Assembly: GCF_014252955.1 (NCBI RefSeq)
Contig: NZ_JACMIA010000001.1
Coordinates: 4,526,001 to 4,590,000, forward strand
Origin: Stappia sp. 28M-7
GTDB lineage: Bacteria > Pseudomonadota > Alphaproteobacteria > Rhizobiales > Stappiaceae
DNA: 64,000 nucleotides
Reading direction: 5' to 3'
Part shown: piece after piece, positions 1-11,307 of the stretch
How the letters are laid out: the number at the start of each line of letters is the position of its first letter
Position numbering within the stretch: the first letter of the stretch is position 1
Translations under genes and position numbers: made by a program
The notes under the pieces: generated by a model
What the model was told of the DNA's origin: nothing
The model's database searches: none
What the model saw: the letters and a program-made list of their open reading frames with translations, nothing else

Positions 1-692
1 ACATCCGCCGTCTTGGTCGCCGGATCGTAGAGCCCGGTGCCGATCAGCCGGTCGGCGCTGGCCTCGCCGCTGGCCGCAATGATCACCGGCGCCGCCGGGT
101 TGAGGCGGGCGATGCGCCGGCGCAACGGGCTCTCCGGGTCGAGGGCAGCCGCCCCTTCCGCAAGATCGGTCTTGGTCAGCACGATGCGGTCGGCGACCGC
201 CACCTGCTTCACCGCCTCTTCCTGGGTATCGAGCGTCGCCAGGCCGTTGACCGCGTCGACCAGGGTCACCACCCCGTCGAGCTGGTAGCGCATCACCAGA
301 TAGGGATGCTGCATCACCGTGTGCAGTACCGGGGCCGGGTCGGCGAGCCCCGTCGTCTCGATCACCACCCGCGACAGCCGCTCGGTTCGGCCGTTGTCGA
401 GCCGGCGCAGCAGGTTTTCCAGCGTGGTCACCAGATCGCCGCGAATGGTGCAGCAGAGGCACCCGGAGGACAGCTCGACGATGCCTTCCTCGCCGCCTTC
501 GACGAACAGGTGGTCGAGGCCGACCTCGCCGAACTCGTTGATGATCACCGCCGCGTCCGCGAGCGCGGGATCCTTCAGCAGCGCGTTGAGCAGCGTCGTC
601 TTGCCGGCGCCGAGAAAGCCGGTGATCACGGTCATCGGTATCGGCGGCTTCGGCCCGCGCGGGCGCTTGCCGGTCTGGTCGGTCTCGGTCAC
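1..692 (-). CDS. CobW/COG0523 (G3E) family GTP-binding metallochaperone, 3' end cut by window
   Basis: G3E-family P-loop GTPase of the CobW/YjiA/ZigA group, which deliver or traffic metals (zinc, cobalt) in the cytoplasm. Visible residues: Walker A GFLGAGKT at about 25-32, the family metal-binding motif GCLCC at about 77-81, a switch-like INEFGEVG stretch near 51-58, and a TKTD base-recognition motif. The start is GTG at 692-690, chosen because a GAGAGGA Shine-Dalgarno lies 7 bases upstream; an in-frame ATG at 635 would lose the N-terminal extension just before the P-loop. The C-terminal half lies beyond the window's left edge. The metal cannot be told from sequence; closeness to urease (nickel) is suggestive only, since UreG already fills that role. 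Same strand as the carboxypeptidase gene 45 bases upstream. Confidence 0.9.
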   Translation of the reverse strand, partial: MTETDQTGKRPRGPKPPIPMTVITGFLGAGKTTLLNALLKDPALADAAVIINEFGEVGLDHLFVEGGEEGIVELSSGCLCCTIRGDLVTTLENLLRRLDNGRTERLSRVVIETTGLADPAPVLHTVMQHPYLVMRYQLDGVVTLVDAVNGLATLDTQEEAVKQVAVADRIVLTKTDLAEGAAALDPESPLRRRIARLNPAAPVIIAASGEASADRLIGTGLYDPATKTAD

Positions 693-737
693 GTCACAGT
701 CCTCTCGCGGGCGCCGCCTTGCGGACGGCGCACCAGG

Positions 738-2147
738 CTACGGGCGGGGATTCGGGGAGGGGCGCGGCAGGATCACCAGCGGCTGACCGCGAAAGATCGC
801 GCCCGGCTTTGCCTCTCCCGTCGGCACCTGCGTCGTGGCGGCGGGCAGCAGGGCCGGCGAACCCGTGCCCATGACGGCGACCGGCTTTTCCTTCGGCATC
901 GGCACATCGGCGAGCGTCGCGATCTTCGCTTCCGAGGCCGGCGCCCGGCCCTTCGGCACGCCGAGCCCGACCTGCACCGCCTGGTCGACACGGGACCGCG
1001 GGCCGATGATCTCGTCCATCACCTTGCCCCAGTCGGTCTTGCCGTCGTCGCGGGTCGGCACGTCGTCATCGTCGGCCGAGACCACCTGCTGCGGCGCCTG
1101 ACCGACGATCGGCCGGCGCACGCCGTTGGTCGCCGGGTCGAGCTGGGCATAGGACAGGGCCGTGGTGCCGCGCAGGCCGCCGGTGCCGTAGGTGGCCAGC
1201 AGTTCCTCGGCCGTCGGCTTGGTGTTGCGCTTGCAGTAGCCGTCGGCCGGCGGGCCGCCGGCGATGCCGGTCATGGTGTCGATATTGCGCCCGGAGCGCT
1301 GGCGAAAGCCCGCCTCGACCAGCACCCGCGCCTTGGCCGCGCGTTCCACGCCCGAGGCCGCGCCCAGCACCACCGCCAGCACGGTGCGTCCGCGGCGCGT
1401 CGCCGAGACCACAACATTCAGCCCGGAATTGCAGATATAGCCGGTCTTCATGCCGCTCGCGCCGGGCACCCGCGCCAGGAATTCGCGGTTGGCCGAGCGC
1501 AGCGTCTTCTTGCCGACCTTGATCGCCGGCAGGCCGTAATAGTCGTGGTACTGCGGGAACTCGCGCCACAGCGCCCGCGCCAGCACGGCAAGGTCGCGCG
1601 CGGAGGACACCTGGCGATTGTCCGGCAGGCCGTGCGGATTGACGAAACGGGTCGCGGTCATGCCGAGCCGGCGCGCCTCGGCGTTCATCATCTCGATGAA
1701 GGCGGGCTCGGAGCCGGCGAGCGATTCCCCGACCGCCACGGCGATGTCGTTCGCCGACTTGACGATCAGCATCTTCAGCGCGCTGTCGAGCGTCAGCTGC
1801 GTACCGGGCTTGAAGCCCATCTTGCTCGGCGGCTGCGCATGGGCATTGGCGCTGATCGCCACCGCGCTTTCCAGCGTCGCGCGTCCCTCGCGCACCGCCT
1901 TGAAGGCGAGATAGGCGGTCATCAGCTTGGTGATCGAGGCGGGGTACCACTGGCGCAGCGCGTCCCTGTGGTCGAGAACCGCCCCCGTCTCCGCGTCGAT
2001 GACGATCCAGGCGGCGACGTCCGCCCTGGCGGTGTCCCCGGCCTGCAGCAAGCCCGCAACGGCAAGGCTGGCAGCGACCGCAAGGCCGCGCAGGCGCCTG
2101 CCCAGATGGCGTCCGGTAAAGTCCAGCACGTCTGAATGCCTCCGCAT
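738..2147 (-). CDS. D-alanyl-D-alanine carboxypeptidase (penicillin-binding protein, peptidase S11)
   Basis: Periplasmic serine D,D-carboxypeptidase that trims the terminal D-Ala from peptidoglycan pentapeptides (DacA/DacC/DacF class). An N-terminal signal peptide spans about residues 15-42, ending in an ARA-like site. The three penicillin-binding motifs are present: SITK at 71-74 (catalytic serine and lysine), SAN at 131-133 and KTG at 234-236. The last ~170 residues are rich in Pro, Thr and Lys and have no recognisable fold; this region replaces the compact beta-domain of E. coli PBP5 and may be a linker or envelope anchor. At 469 residues it is longer than the usual ~390. The upstream 346 bases separate it from the divergent urease operon. 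Confidence 0.93.
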   Translation of the reverse strand: MRRHSDVLDFTGRHLGRRLRGLAVAASLAVAGLLQAGDTARADVAAWIVIDAETGAVLDHRDALRQWYPASITKLMTAYLAFKAVREGRATLESAVAISANAHAQPPSKMGFKPGTQLTLDSALKMLIVKSANDIAVAVGESLAGSEPAFIEMMNAEARRLGMTATRFVNPHGLPDNRQVSSARDLAVLARALWREFPQYHDYYGLPAIKVGKKTLRSANREFLARVPGASGMKTGYICNSGLNVVVSATRRGRTVLAVVLGAASGVERAAKARVLVEAGFRQRSGRNIDTMTGIAGGPPADGYCKRNTKPTAEELLATYGTGGLRGTTALSYAQLDPATNGVRRPIVGQAPQQVVSADDDDVPTRDDGKTDWGKVMDEIIGPRSRVDQAVQVGLGVPKGRAPASEAKIATLADVPMPKEKPVAVMGTGSPALLPAATTQVPTGEAKPGAIFRGQPLVILPRPSPNPRP

Positions 2148-2493
2148 GTCCGGCCGCCGCGGCGATCCTGCGGCGATTGCGGACCGTCCCGGGTGGGAAC
2201 GTCGGTCCGCCGATGCTCCCCCTATCTAACCGATCCTGAGGGCAGAATGCAAAGCGCGCTCGCAGGTGCACACGCCCGCCGCCAGCCTGCCCATGAAGAC
2301 GGCAATTGCCTAACTTTGCGGCAATTAGGTGACCTGCGGGCCCGGCCGACGTCGCGCCTTCCCGGCGGCGACCGACTGGCCCCGCTCTTGCTAAGGTGGA
2401 GGAAGCAAAGGGGGACGCCCGTCGTTCTCGCCCCAGCCGATCCGGTACAAGTCCCGGATTCCCATCAGCATTCGATCAAGACCGGACACCGGA
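2148..2493. other. Divergent intergenic region between carboxypeptidase gene and ureD
   Basis: No gene is visible here. The region is the divergent control region for the carboxypeptidase gene (minus) and the urease operon (plus). It contains a GGCAATTGCC palindrome near 2301-2310, a CCTAA/TTAGG dyad in the following 30 bases, a GGTGCA half-site at 2265-2270 resembling half an NtrC site, and the sigma-54-like promoter listed separately. Confidence 0.6.
2376..2393 (+). promoter_or_regulatory. Candidate sigma-54 (-24/-12) promoter of the urease operon
   Basis: CTGGCCCCGCTCTTGCTA fits the sigma-54 consensus YTGGCACGrNNNTTGCW with two mismatches, and the invariant GG (2378-2379) and GC (2390-2391) are separated by exactly 10 bases. 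Transcription would start near 2403, giving an untranslated leader of about 90 bases before ureD. Sigma-54 with NtrC is an established route for nitrogen control of urease genes in proteobacteria; a full NtrC enhancer was not found, only a GGTGCA half-site. Confidence 0.5.
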
Positions 2494-3342
2494 ATGACCG
2501 TTGAACCCGCCGCCCCGGCAACACCGATCCCCGCCATGCAGCGGGTGCGCGGGCATGCGCATGTGTCCTTTGCCCGGCAAGGCGAGACCACCCGGCTGAA
2601 GGAGCTCGGCCAGAGCGGCTCCGCCAAGATCCGCCTGCCGAAGACCCACGGCACCCCGCCGGTCGCCGTGTTCCTCAACACCGCCGGCGGCCTGACCGGC
2701 GGCGACCGGATCGAGTTCGACGCCACCGCCGGCCCCGGCGCCCATGCAGTGCTGACCACCCAGGCGGCCGAGCGCGTCTATCGCAGCATCGACGGCGCGG
2801 CCGAGGTGGCGAGCGCCCTGCGCGCGGAAGAGGGTGCGGTGCTGGAATGGCTACCGCAGGAAACCATCCTGTTCGACCGGGCCGCCCTGCAGCGCTCGCT
2901 CACCGTGGATCTTGCGCCCGGTGCCCGGCTTCTGGCGATCGAGAGCCTCGTGCTCGGGCGCGAGGCGATGGGCGAGGACGTGCATGCCCTCGGCTTCCGC
3001 GACCGCTGGCGCATCCGCCGCGAGGGCCGTCTGGTCTTCGCCGACGAGGCGCGCATCCAGGGCGATGCCACCGACATTCTCTCCGGTTCGGCGACCGCCG
3101 CCGGCAGCCGCGCCTTCGCCACCCTGGTCGATTGCCGCGAGGGCGTCTCCGGCCTGCTGGACCGCGCCCGCGAGGTGATGAGCCCGCTGCTCGGCGAGCG
3201 GCTGCGCGGCGGCGTCAGCGCCCTTCCAGACCTTCTTGTCTTCCGCTTCCTCGCCGACAGCGGCCAGGACCTGCGCGCCGGCCTGGTTTCCTTCCTGGAG
3301 ACCTGGCGCGGGGCGCGCCTGCCGCGCACATGGTATTGCTGA
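2494..3342 (+). CDS. ureD: Urease accessory protein UreD (UreH)
   Basis: Scaffold protein of the urease maturation complex: it binds the apo-urease (UreABC) and UreF/UreG so that nickel and the carbamate ligand can be installed. Cytoplasmic, 282 residues, the usual length. Family hallmarks include the N-terminal [17 protein letters not shown]-type segment, the [20 protein letters not shown] stretch, and [11 protein letters not shown]. First gene of the urease operon; ureA follows after 31 bases. The start at 2494 keeps a typical short N-terminal extension before the conserved region. Confidence 0.95.
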   Translation: MTVEPAAPATPIPAMQRVRGHAHVSFARQGETTRLKELGQSGSAKIRLPKTHGTPPVAVFLNTAGGLTGGDRIEFDATAGPGAHAVLTTQAAERVYRSIDGAAEVASALRAEEGAVLEWLPQETILFDRAALQRSLTVDLAPGARLLAIESLVLGREAMGEDVHALGFRDRWRIRREGRLVFADEARIQGDATDILSGSATAAGSRAFATLVDCREGVSGLLDRAREVMSPLLGERLRGGVSALPDLLVFRFLADSGQDLRAGLVSFLETWRGARLPRTWYC

Positions 3343-3373
3343 GCGAGCGGACGACGCAGATGAGGACCGAGCA

Positions 3374-3676
3374 ATGAAACTGACCCCGCGGGAAAAGGAC
3401 AAGCTGCTGATCGCCATGGCGGCGGAGGTTGCCCGCAAGCGGCTCGCCCGCGGCGTCCTGCTCAACTATCCCGAGGCCGTGGCCCTGATCACCGACTTCG
3501 TGGTCGAAGGGGCCCGCGACGGGCGCAGCGTCGCCGACCTTATGAGCGCCGGCGGCCAGGTGCTGACCCGCGACCAGGTGATGCCCGGCATCGCCGAGAT
3601 GATCCACGACGTCCAGGTCGAGGCGACCTTTCCCGACGGCACCAAGCTCGTCACCGTCCACCAGCCGATCCGCTGA
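3374..3676 (+). CDS. ureA: Urease gamma subunit
   Basis: Small structural subunit of urease, which hydrolyses urea to ammonia and carbamate in the cytoplasm. It is exactly 100 residues, the canonical bacterial length, beginning [13 protein letters not shown] and ending VTVHQPIR, both diagnostic of UreA. A GAGGA ribosome-binding site lies just upstream of the ATG at 3374. In this group the gamma, beta and alpha subunits are separate genes, unlike the fused beta-gamma form of Helicobacter. ureB begins 11 bases after the stop. Confidence 0.98.
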   Translation: MKLTPREKDKLLIAMAAEVARKRLARGVLLNYPEAVALITDFVVEGARDGRSVADLMSAGGQVLTRDQVMPGIAEMIHDVQVEATFPDGTKLVTVHQPIR

Positions 3677-3687
3677 AGGAGCCCCAG

Positions 3688-3993
3688 ATGATTCCGGGTG
3701 AACTGCTGCCCGCCGAGGGCGATATCGAGCTGAATGCCGGCCGCCGCATGCTGGAGATCGAGGTCGCCAACACCGGCGACCGTCCGGTCCAGGTCGGCTC
3801 CCACTATCATTTCGCAGAGACCAACCCGGCGCTCGCCTTCGACCGGGCGGCGGCGCGCGGCCACCGGCTCGACATTCCCGCCGGCACGGCGATCCGTTTC
3901 GAGCCGGGACAAAAGCGCAAGGTCACCCTCATTCCCTATGTGGGGGATCGCACTGTCTACGGTTTCAATGGCAAGGTGATGGGCACGCTCTGA
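3688..3993 (+). CDS. ureB: Urease beta subunit
   Basis: Second structural subunit of the (alpha-beta-gamma)3 urease; 101 residues, the normal length. The family signature is complete: MIPGELLP at the N terminus, [15 protein letters not shown] in the middle and a C-terminal [10 protein letters not shown]-like tail. It starts 11 bases after ureA. An LprI-like gene follows 20 bases downstream, so ureC is displaced by about 480 bases from ureB. Confidence 0.98.
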   Translation: MIPGELLPAEGDIELNAGRRMLEIEVANTGDRPVQVGSHYHFAETNPALAFDRAAARGHRLDIPAGTAIRFEPGQKRKVTLIPYVGDRTVYGFNGKVMGTL

Positions 3994-4013
3994 CCAACCA
4001 AGGGAGTCTCCTC

Positions 4014-4442
4014 GTGACCCGTATTGCCATCCTCACCACCTCCGCCGCCCTGCTCGCCCTGTGGCTGCCGGCCGCCCCCGCTGCCGCCCAGCAGGATCCG
4101 GACATCGACTGCGAGAACGCCGTCGTCCAGATGGAGCTCACTTACTGCGCCGAAAAGGAGTGGCAGGCCGCCGATGCCAGGCTCAACACCGCCTATTCGG
4201 CGGCGATGAAGTCGATGCGCGAGATGGACGCGAACCTGACCGCCGACCTCAAGGGCGCGGCCGAGGCGCTGAAGGAGGCCCAGCGTGCCTGGATCCCCTA
4301 TCGCGACAAGGCCTGCGCCGCTGCCGGCTTCCTCGCCCGCGGCGGCTCGATGGAGCCGATGCTCATCTATTCGTGCCTTGCCGACATGACCAAGCAACGC
4401 ACCACGGAACTGGAACAGCTGGCCGAGGGTCTGGGAAACTGA
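4014..4442 (+). CDS. LprI-like (DUF1311) secreted protein inside the urease operon
   Basis: Predicted periplasmic protein of the lysozyme-inhibitor LprI N-terminal family (DUF1311). It starts with GTG at 4014, after an AGGGAG ribosome-binding site, and has a signal peptide over residues 1-25 ending in PAAAQ. The mature part shows the family pattern: paired cysteines (IDCENA, LTYCAE, KACAAAG, YSCLADM), an alpha-helical E/A-rich centre and a C-terminal [13 protein letters not shown]. LprI members in mycobacteria inhibit lysozyme; the role of the alphaproteobacterial proteins is unknown. A gene of this family between ureB and ureC recurs in several rhizobial urease operons as far as I recall, but no urease function is established. 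Confidence 0.85.
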   Translation: MTRIAILTTSAALLALWLPAAPAAAQQDPDIDCENAVVQMELTYCAEKEWQAADARLNTAYSAAMKSMREMDANLTADLKGAAEALKEAQRAWIPYRDKACAAAGFLARGGSMEPMLIYSCLADMTKQRTTELEQLAEGLGN

Positions 4443-4479
4443 TCCCAGTCCCGGTCGCCGCCGCGCAACGGAGACGCCG

Positions 4480-6192
<1,713 letters not shown>

Positions 6193-6234
6193 GGTCGGAA
6201 GCGGAGGAACCGTTACCGACCGGAGGATTTCTGC

Positions 6235-6843
6235 ATGTACACGCTGATCGGCTATCCGCGCACCCGCGCCATGCGCGTCCTGTGGATGCTGGAGGAACTG
6301 GGCGAGCCCTACGACTACATCCCGGCGGCGCCGCACGCCGCGGAGGTCAATGCGCTCAACCCGACCGGCAAGGTGCCGGTGTTCAAGGACGGCGACACCG
6401 CGCTCACCGATTCCGTCGCCATCTGCCAGTATCTCGCCGACAAGCACGGTCAGTTGACCTATCCCGCCGGCACGCTCGAGCGGGCGCGCCAGGACGGGGT
6501 GACACAGTTCACCGTCGACGTGCTGGAAGGGGCGCTGTGGACGGCCGCCAAGAACAGCTTCATCCACCCGGAAGAGCTGCGCGTGCCGGAGGTCAAGCGC
6601 GTGTGCGCGGCCGAATTCGCCGAAGGCCTGCGCCATCTCGAGCACCTGCTGGGCGAAGGTCCCTTCGTCATGGGGGCGAAGTTCACCGTGCCCGACATCC
6701 TCATCGCCCACTGCGCCAACTGGGCGAGGCTGGCGAAATTCGACCTGCCGGAGAGCGGGCCCGTCGCCGATTATCTCGAGCGGGTCTGGTCGCGTCCCGC
6801 GCTTGCCGCCGCCATGAAACGAGGAGCCGAGGCCATCGCATGA
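6235..6843 (+). CDS. Glutathione S-transferase family protein within the urease operon
   Basis: Cytosolic glutathione S-transferase-like protein, 202 residues. The N-terminal thioredoxin-like domain (about 1-78) carries the NPTGKVPVFKDGD loop with the conserved cis-proline and a TDSVAI segment for binding the glutathione gamma-glutamyl group; the C-terminal helical domain follows (GPFVMGAKFTVPDILIAH, the N-capping box region). The usual catalytic Ser/Tyr near residue 9-12 is in a PRTRAMRV context, so the class is unclear. Its stop codon overlaps the ureE start (ATGA), so the two are translationally coupled. Why a GST sits between ureC and ureE is unknown. Confidence 0.9.
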   Translation: MYTLIGYPRTRAMRVLWMLEELGEPYDYIPAAPHAAEVNALNPTGKVPVFKDGDTALTDSVAICQYLADKHGQLTYPAGTLERARQDGVTQFTVDVLEGALWTAAKNSFIHPEELRVPEVKRVCAAEFAEGLRHLEHLLGEGPFVMGAKFTVPDILIAHCANWARLAKFDLPESGPVADYLERVWSRPALAAAMKRGAEAIA

Positions 6844-7442
6844 TCCGTGTGCAGGAGATCCTCGCCGCCGGCAGCTGGGAAGGCGCGCCGGCAGACAGCG
6901 TCGTGCTCGACCGGGAAGACCGGCACCGCCGCCGCGCGGTGCTGGATTGCGCCGGCGGTACCCGCGTGCTGCTCGACCTGCCGCGCGCGGTGCAGCTGCA
7001 TCATGGCGACGCGCTCCTGCTGGAGGACGGCCGCATCGTCGCGATCCTCGCCGCCGGCGAGGATCTCGTCGACATCGAGGCGGAGACGGCCGACGACTTG
7101 CTGCGCATCGCCTGGCATCTCGGCAACCGCCACCTGCCGACCCAGCTCCTGCCGGGTGCCCTGCGCATTCGCCGCGACCACGTGATCGAGGACATGGTGG
7201 CCCGGCTCGGCGGCAAGATCACGCCGCTCGTCGCCCCGTTCGACCCGGAAGGCGGCGCCTACGGCCACGGCACGGTCGAGGGGCACGACCATGCCCACTC
7301 CCATCACGCGCATTCGCATTCCCACGCCTCTTCGCACTCCCATCAGGCCGGCCACCACCATCATCATGGCCATTCTCACGCCCATTCCCACTCGCACACG
7401 CATGCGCACTCCCATGACGGCACAGCTGCGGATGGCTCCTGA
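6840..7442 (+). CDS. ureE: Urease accessory protein UreE with a long histidine-rich tail
   Basis: Nickel metallochaperone that hands Ni(II) to UreG for urease activation. 200 residues: peptide-binding domain about 1-70, metal-binding domain about 75-140 with the conserved nickel-site histidine H98 in GNRHLP, then a tail (143-192) in which 24 of 50 residues are histidine, mostly HS/HA dipeptides and one HHHHH run. Such a tail binds extra nickel in Klebsiella UreE, and this one is unusually long. The ATG at 6840 overlaps the GST stop. The end of the gene overlaps the start of ureF. Confidence 0.95.
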   Translation: MIRVQEILAAGSWEGAPADSVVLDREDRHRRRAVLDCAGGTRVLLDLPRAVQLHHGDALLLEDGRIVAILAAGEDLVDIEAETADDLLRIAWHLGNRHLPTQLLPGALRIRRDHVIEDMVARLGGKITPLVAPFDPEGGAYGHGTVEGHDHAHSHHAHSHSHASSHSHQAGHHHHHGHSHAHSHSHTHAHSHDGTAADGS

Positions 7443-8187
7443 AACCGGTGCCGGGCCCGGCAGCTCTGCCGCGGTCTCCGGCGCGGGGCTGCATGTCCTG
7501 CTCGCCTGGATGTCCCCGTCCTTCCCCGTCGGCGCCTATACCTACAGCCACGGGCTGGAATGGGCGGTCGAGGAGGGCACCGTGCGCGATGCGGCAACGC
7601 TGCAGGCCTGGGTGACCGGGGTCCTGCGCCACGGTGCCGGCTGGAGCGATACCCTTCTCCTCGCGCAAGGCATGCGGGCAGCGACCCTCGGCGACGAGGC
7701 GGCCTTCCGCGAGCTGCTCGACCTTTCGCTTGCACTGCAGCCGAGCTCGGAGCGCCGGCTGGAGGCGACCGCACAGGGAGATGCCTTCATCGCCGCCATT
7801 GTCGGTGCCTGGCCGCCGCCCAGCGACACGGCGGCAACACGCCTCTTCGCCCGCCTGACCCAGGGAGAGGCAGCGCTTGCGCGCGGCAGCTGGACCTATG
7901 CGCTGGCGCTAGCAGCTTCCGCCGCCGCCTGGGGCCTGCCGGCCGGGCCGACCGCCACCGCCTTCCTGCACGCCTTTGCCGCCAACCTCGTCTCGGCGGC
8001 GGTGCGCGCCGTGCCGCTCGGCCAGACCGACGGCCAGCGGGTCGTCAACGGGCTGGGCGAAGAAATCACTGCCCTCGCCGCCGCCGCGCTGGAGGCCCCG
8101 CTCGACGAGATCGGCGGCTGTGCGTTCGCCGCCGACATCGCCTCCATGAAACACGAGACCCAGTACACCCGGCTCTTCCGCTCCTGA
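7414..8187 (+). CDS. ureF: Urease accessory protein UreF
   Basis: Maturation factor that joins UreD and UreG in the urease activation complex and gates UreG GTPase activity. The conserved region begins [20 protein letters not shown] and includes a C-terminal [13 protein letters not shown] tail, both typical. The start is uncertain: ATG 7414 (257 residues) or ATG 7432 (251 residues), neither with a clear ribosome-binding site; both overlap the end of ureE, pointing to translational coupling. Longer starts reaching back to 7291 are rejected because they only read the ureE histidine repeat in another frame. 40 bases separate it from ureG. Confidence 0.93.
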   Translation: MTAQLRMAPETGAGPGSSAAVSGAGLHVLLAWMSPSFPVGAYTYSHGLEWAVEEGTVRDAATLQAWVTGVLRHGAGWSDTLLLAQGMRAATLGDEAAFRELLDLSLALQPSSERRLEATAQGDAFIAAIVGAWPPPSDTAATRLFARLTQGEAALARGSWTYALALAASAAAWGLPAGPTATAFLHAFAANLVSAAVRAVPLGQTDGQRVVNGLGEEITALAAAALEAPLDEIGGCAFAADIASMKHETQYTRLFRS

Positions 8188-8227
8188 TGAGCGGCGGCCG
8201 CGACGGCTTTTTCGAAGGAGATCAACC

Positions 8228-8857
<630 letters not shown>

Positions 8858-8866
8858 GGCACCGGC

Positions 8867-9418
8867 TCAGCCGGCGGCGAGCCTTGGCGCCATCGACTGG
8901 CGCAGCCGCTTGCCGAGCGCTTCCAGCCCATGGTCGCGGATGCCGATCTGCATCAGGTGGTCGACCGTGTTCAGCACGTAGTCGGGATTGGCGCCGGACT
9001 GGCCGACGGCACCGCTCACCAGTTCCAGCTGGCGCTCGGTCGACAGCACGCCGGCATATTGCGGGTGGGTACGGTCGGCCACATAGGTCAGCGCCGTGAC
9101 CTGCCGGTCGGAGCGCCCTTCCAGCCGCACCCGGCGATGGGCTTCCAGATAGACCATGGTCGCCTGCTCGCGCTCGCGCAGATAGGCGATCACCTCGTCC
9201 CGCCGGCTGGCGGCCACGCGAAAGGCCATGCCCCGGCAAGCCCCGCCCCTGTCGAGACCGAGCACCAGGCCGGGCCGCGTCTCGGTGCCGCGATGGACCC
9301 AGGAATAGACGCAGAGCGAGCGATGGGCGCCGTGCAGCACGCCCTGCACCGCCTCCTCATACTCGAACCCCGGCCGCCACATCAGCGACCCGTAACCGAA
9401 TACCCAAAGATCCTGCAT
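8867..9418 (-). CDS. Gamma-glutamylcyclotransferase (ChaC-like)
   Basis: Cytosolic gamma-glutamylcyclotransferase of the ChaC/GGCT fold, which releases 5-oxoproline from glutathione or gamma-glutamyl compounds. 183 residues. The substrate-binding FGYGSLMW motif is at residues 7-14 and a REREQ segment near 95-100 holds the likely catalytic glutamate; the C-terminal NPDYVLNTVDHL stretch is typical of bacterial ChaC. The start MQDLWVFGYG (9418) matches family N termini; an in-frame ATG at 9427 would add three residues. It converges with ureG. Whether it acts on glutathione specifically cannot be read from sequence. Confidence 0.88.
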   Translation of the reverse strand: MQDLWVFGYGSLMWRPGFEYEEAVQGVLHGAHRSLCVYSWVHRGTETRPGLVLGLDRGGACRGMAFRVAASRRDEVIAYLREREQATMVYLEAHRRVRLEGRSDRQVTALTYVADRTHPQYAGVLSTERQLELVSGAVGQSGANPDYVLNTVDHLMQIGIRDHGLEALGKRLRQSMAPRLAAG

Positions 9419-9576
9419 CGCTCGCATCCGGCCTCGTGTCGTTCCGTCCGGGTCAGAGGACCTAACAATCCTCATCACCGCTGGCAACAGTGCCGAACGG
9501 CCTTGAATCCGCCTCCGGCCCGTGCTTTCAGGCATGACGGCGCCCGCTCGGGGCGCAAAACCGCAGGACAGCTGAC

Positions 9577-10620
9577 ATGACCGACGACACGCCCCGTTCC
9601 CCGCCGATCCCAGGCAAGCCCCCGCGCAAGGCCGGGTCGAAGCGCGGCTACATCCTGCTGGCGACGCTGGTGGTTCTGGTCATCGCCCTGTGGAGCGGCT
9701 ACTGGACTGTTGCCCGCGGGATGGTCTCGGACCTGTTCACCACCATGCGCCTTGCGGCAAAGGCGGAAGGCGGCGAGATCGCCTGCACCGACCAGGATCT
9801 CGGCGGCTTCCCCTTCCGCTTCGAGCTGTCGTGCAAGCCGCTCGCCGTGACGGGCCTTGGCGGCGAACGCGCCAGTTTCGAGGGCTTTCGCGCCGTCGCC
9901 CTCGCCTACAATCCCTGGCATGTGATCGTCGAGGCCGACAGTCCGGCCGCCGTGGAAACGGACCGCCTGGTTCCCGGCCTCAAGGCCGCCTGGACCACCG
10001 CCCGCGCCAGCCTGCGCCTCGGCAACAGCGACCTCGACCGCGGCGACATCGAGATCGTCTCTCCGGTCTTCAGCCTTGCCGACGACAGCCTTTCGGCCTC
10101 CGCCGTGCTTGCCAACCTGCATCTGCGCAAGTCGCCGGACGTCGCGGGCGCCGCCGATGCCGCCCTGCGGCTCGACGAGCTCGCCCTGCCGGGAACGGCC
10201 GCACCCGTCGATGTTCTGGCCAATGTCGGACTTGCCGGCGGCGCGGCGCTGCTTTCCCCGCACGGTGCCGACGTGATCGCCCTGCTGAAAAACGAAGGCG
10301 CGCTCACCGTCCGCGAACTGCGCCTTGCCTCGGGCGGGGTCACCCTGTCGGCCAATGGCAGCCTCTGGCTGGACGAGGCCGGGCGGCTCAACGGCACGCT
10401 GCCGCTCACCGTCGCCGGGGCCGCCGGCCTGCCGCCGCTGCTCGCCCCGTTCTTCCCGCAAGGCTCCAACGTGCCGACCAGCCTTGCCGGGGCGCTCGCC
10501 GCCTTCGGTCAGCCGACGACGCTCGACGGAGAGCCGGCGGTCGCCGTGCCGCTCGCCTTTGCCGAAGGCACCGCGCGCGTCGGCTTCATTCCCGTCGGCA
10601 CGCTCCCGCCGCTGCGCTGA
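9577..10620 (+). CDS. DUF2125 domain-containing membrane-anchored protein
   Basis: Alphaproteobacterial protein of unknown function with the DUF2125 domain; 347 residues. A proline/lysine-rich cytoplasmic N terminus (1-25) is followed by one transmembrane helix (about 25-47), and the rest should lie in the periplasm. Conserved features include the CTDQDLGGFPFRFELSC segment with two cysteines near 70 and 86, repeated beta-strand-like segments, and AGGVTLSANGSLWLDEAGR-type repeats that recall AsmA-like bridging proteins; that resemblance is my inference. Divergent from the cyclotransferase gene (158 bases) and convergent with the GNAT gene. Confidence 0.82.
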   Translation: MTDDTPRSPPIPGKPPRKAGSKRGYILLATLVVLVIALWSGYWTVARGMVSDLFTTMRLAAKAEGGEIACTDQDLGGFPFRFELSCKPLAVTGLGGERASFEGFRAVALAYNPWHVIVEADSPAAVETDRLVPGLKAAWTTARASLRLGNSDLDRGDIEIVSPVFSLADDSLSASAVLANLHLRKSPDVAGAADAALRLDELALPGTAAPVDVLANVGLAGGAALLSPHGADVIALLKNEGALTVRELRLASGGVTLSANGSLWLDEAGRLNGTLPLTVAGAAGLPPLLAPFFPQGSNVPTSLAGALAAFGQPTTLDGEPAVAVPLAFAEGTARVGFIPVGTLPPLR

Positions 10621-10660
10621 GGCTGCGGCGGGCGCTCTTCAGGAAAGACCGGCGGCGGCT

Positions 10661-11119
10661 TCAGTTGCCGCCGCGGTCGATGGCCAGGATATAGCCCTTC
10701 CAGTCCGCCGGCTCGGCGATCTGGTCGTAGAGCGTCACGGCCGGGACATTCTTGCCCGGCACGATCCAGCGCAGCTCGTACCAGCCGCGCCGCGCGCCCT
10801 CGCCCACCAGCCACTCGATCATCCGCCGCGCCAGCCCGTTGTTGCGGGCGTCCGGATGCACGTAGATCTCGTCCAGCTGGCCGGTGCGCAGGCCGGAAAT
10901 GATCTCCGGCAGGTCGAAATAGATGGCAAAGCCGACCAGCCGGCCATCGAACTCGGCGCCGATCACTTCCGCCGTCCGGTCGCCGAGGATGCGCTCGGCG
11001 TAATACTGGTCGGGCCGGCGCGGGGCGCCGCGCTTCAGCGCCTGCGCGTATTCGGCGATCAGCGGGGCCAGCGCCGGCGCGTCTTCCGGGCCGAGCTTCT
11101 TGATGGCGATGGTGCTCAT
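10661..11119 (-). CDS. GNAT family N-acetyltransferase
   Basis: Gcn5-related acetyltransferase, 152 residues. The acetyl-CoA-binding core is recognisable as LDEIYVHPDARNNGLARRMIEWLV (about 80-103), with the R/Q-x-x-G/A-like motif NNGLARR. The substrate is unknown. The start ATG at 11119 is preceded by GGAG at a five-base spacing; longer readings upstream lack a ribosome-binding site. Convergent with the DUF2125 gene and divergent from the EamA transporter gene. Confidence 0.88.
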   Translation of the reverse strand: MSTIAIKKLGPEDAPALAPLIAEYAQALKRGAPRRPDQYYAERILGDRTAEVIGAEFDGRLVGFAIYFDLPEIISGLRTGQLDEIYVHPDARNNGLARRMIEWLVGEGARRGWYELRWIVPGKNVPAVTLYDQIAEPADWKGYILAIDRGGN

Positions 11120-11307
11120 GAACACTCCGAGACAATTCAGGACTTGCCGGACGATACCGGACCGGGCCGCCACCTTGCCCCGAATGGCGCGGCGATTTCA
11201 ACTGCCTGATGCGCCGCTTGGTAACACCTCGTACGCGCACGATTGACGCGGTCGCAACCGGCTGCGAATAGTCAACGACCTGCCGTATTCCATCCGGAAC
11301 CGACCCG

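Noticed and set aside
7291-7413. Longer N terminus for ureF starting at 7291
   Set aside because: It only reads the ureE histidine repeat in another frame, giving repeated PTPI/RIRIP-like residues not found in UreF.
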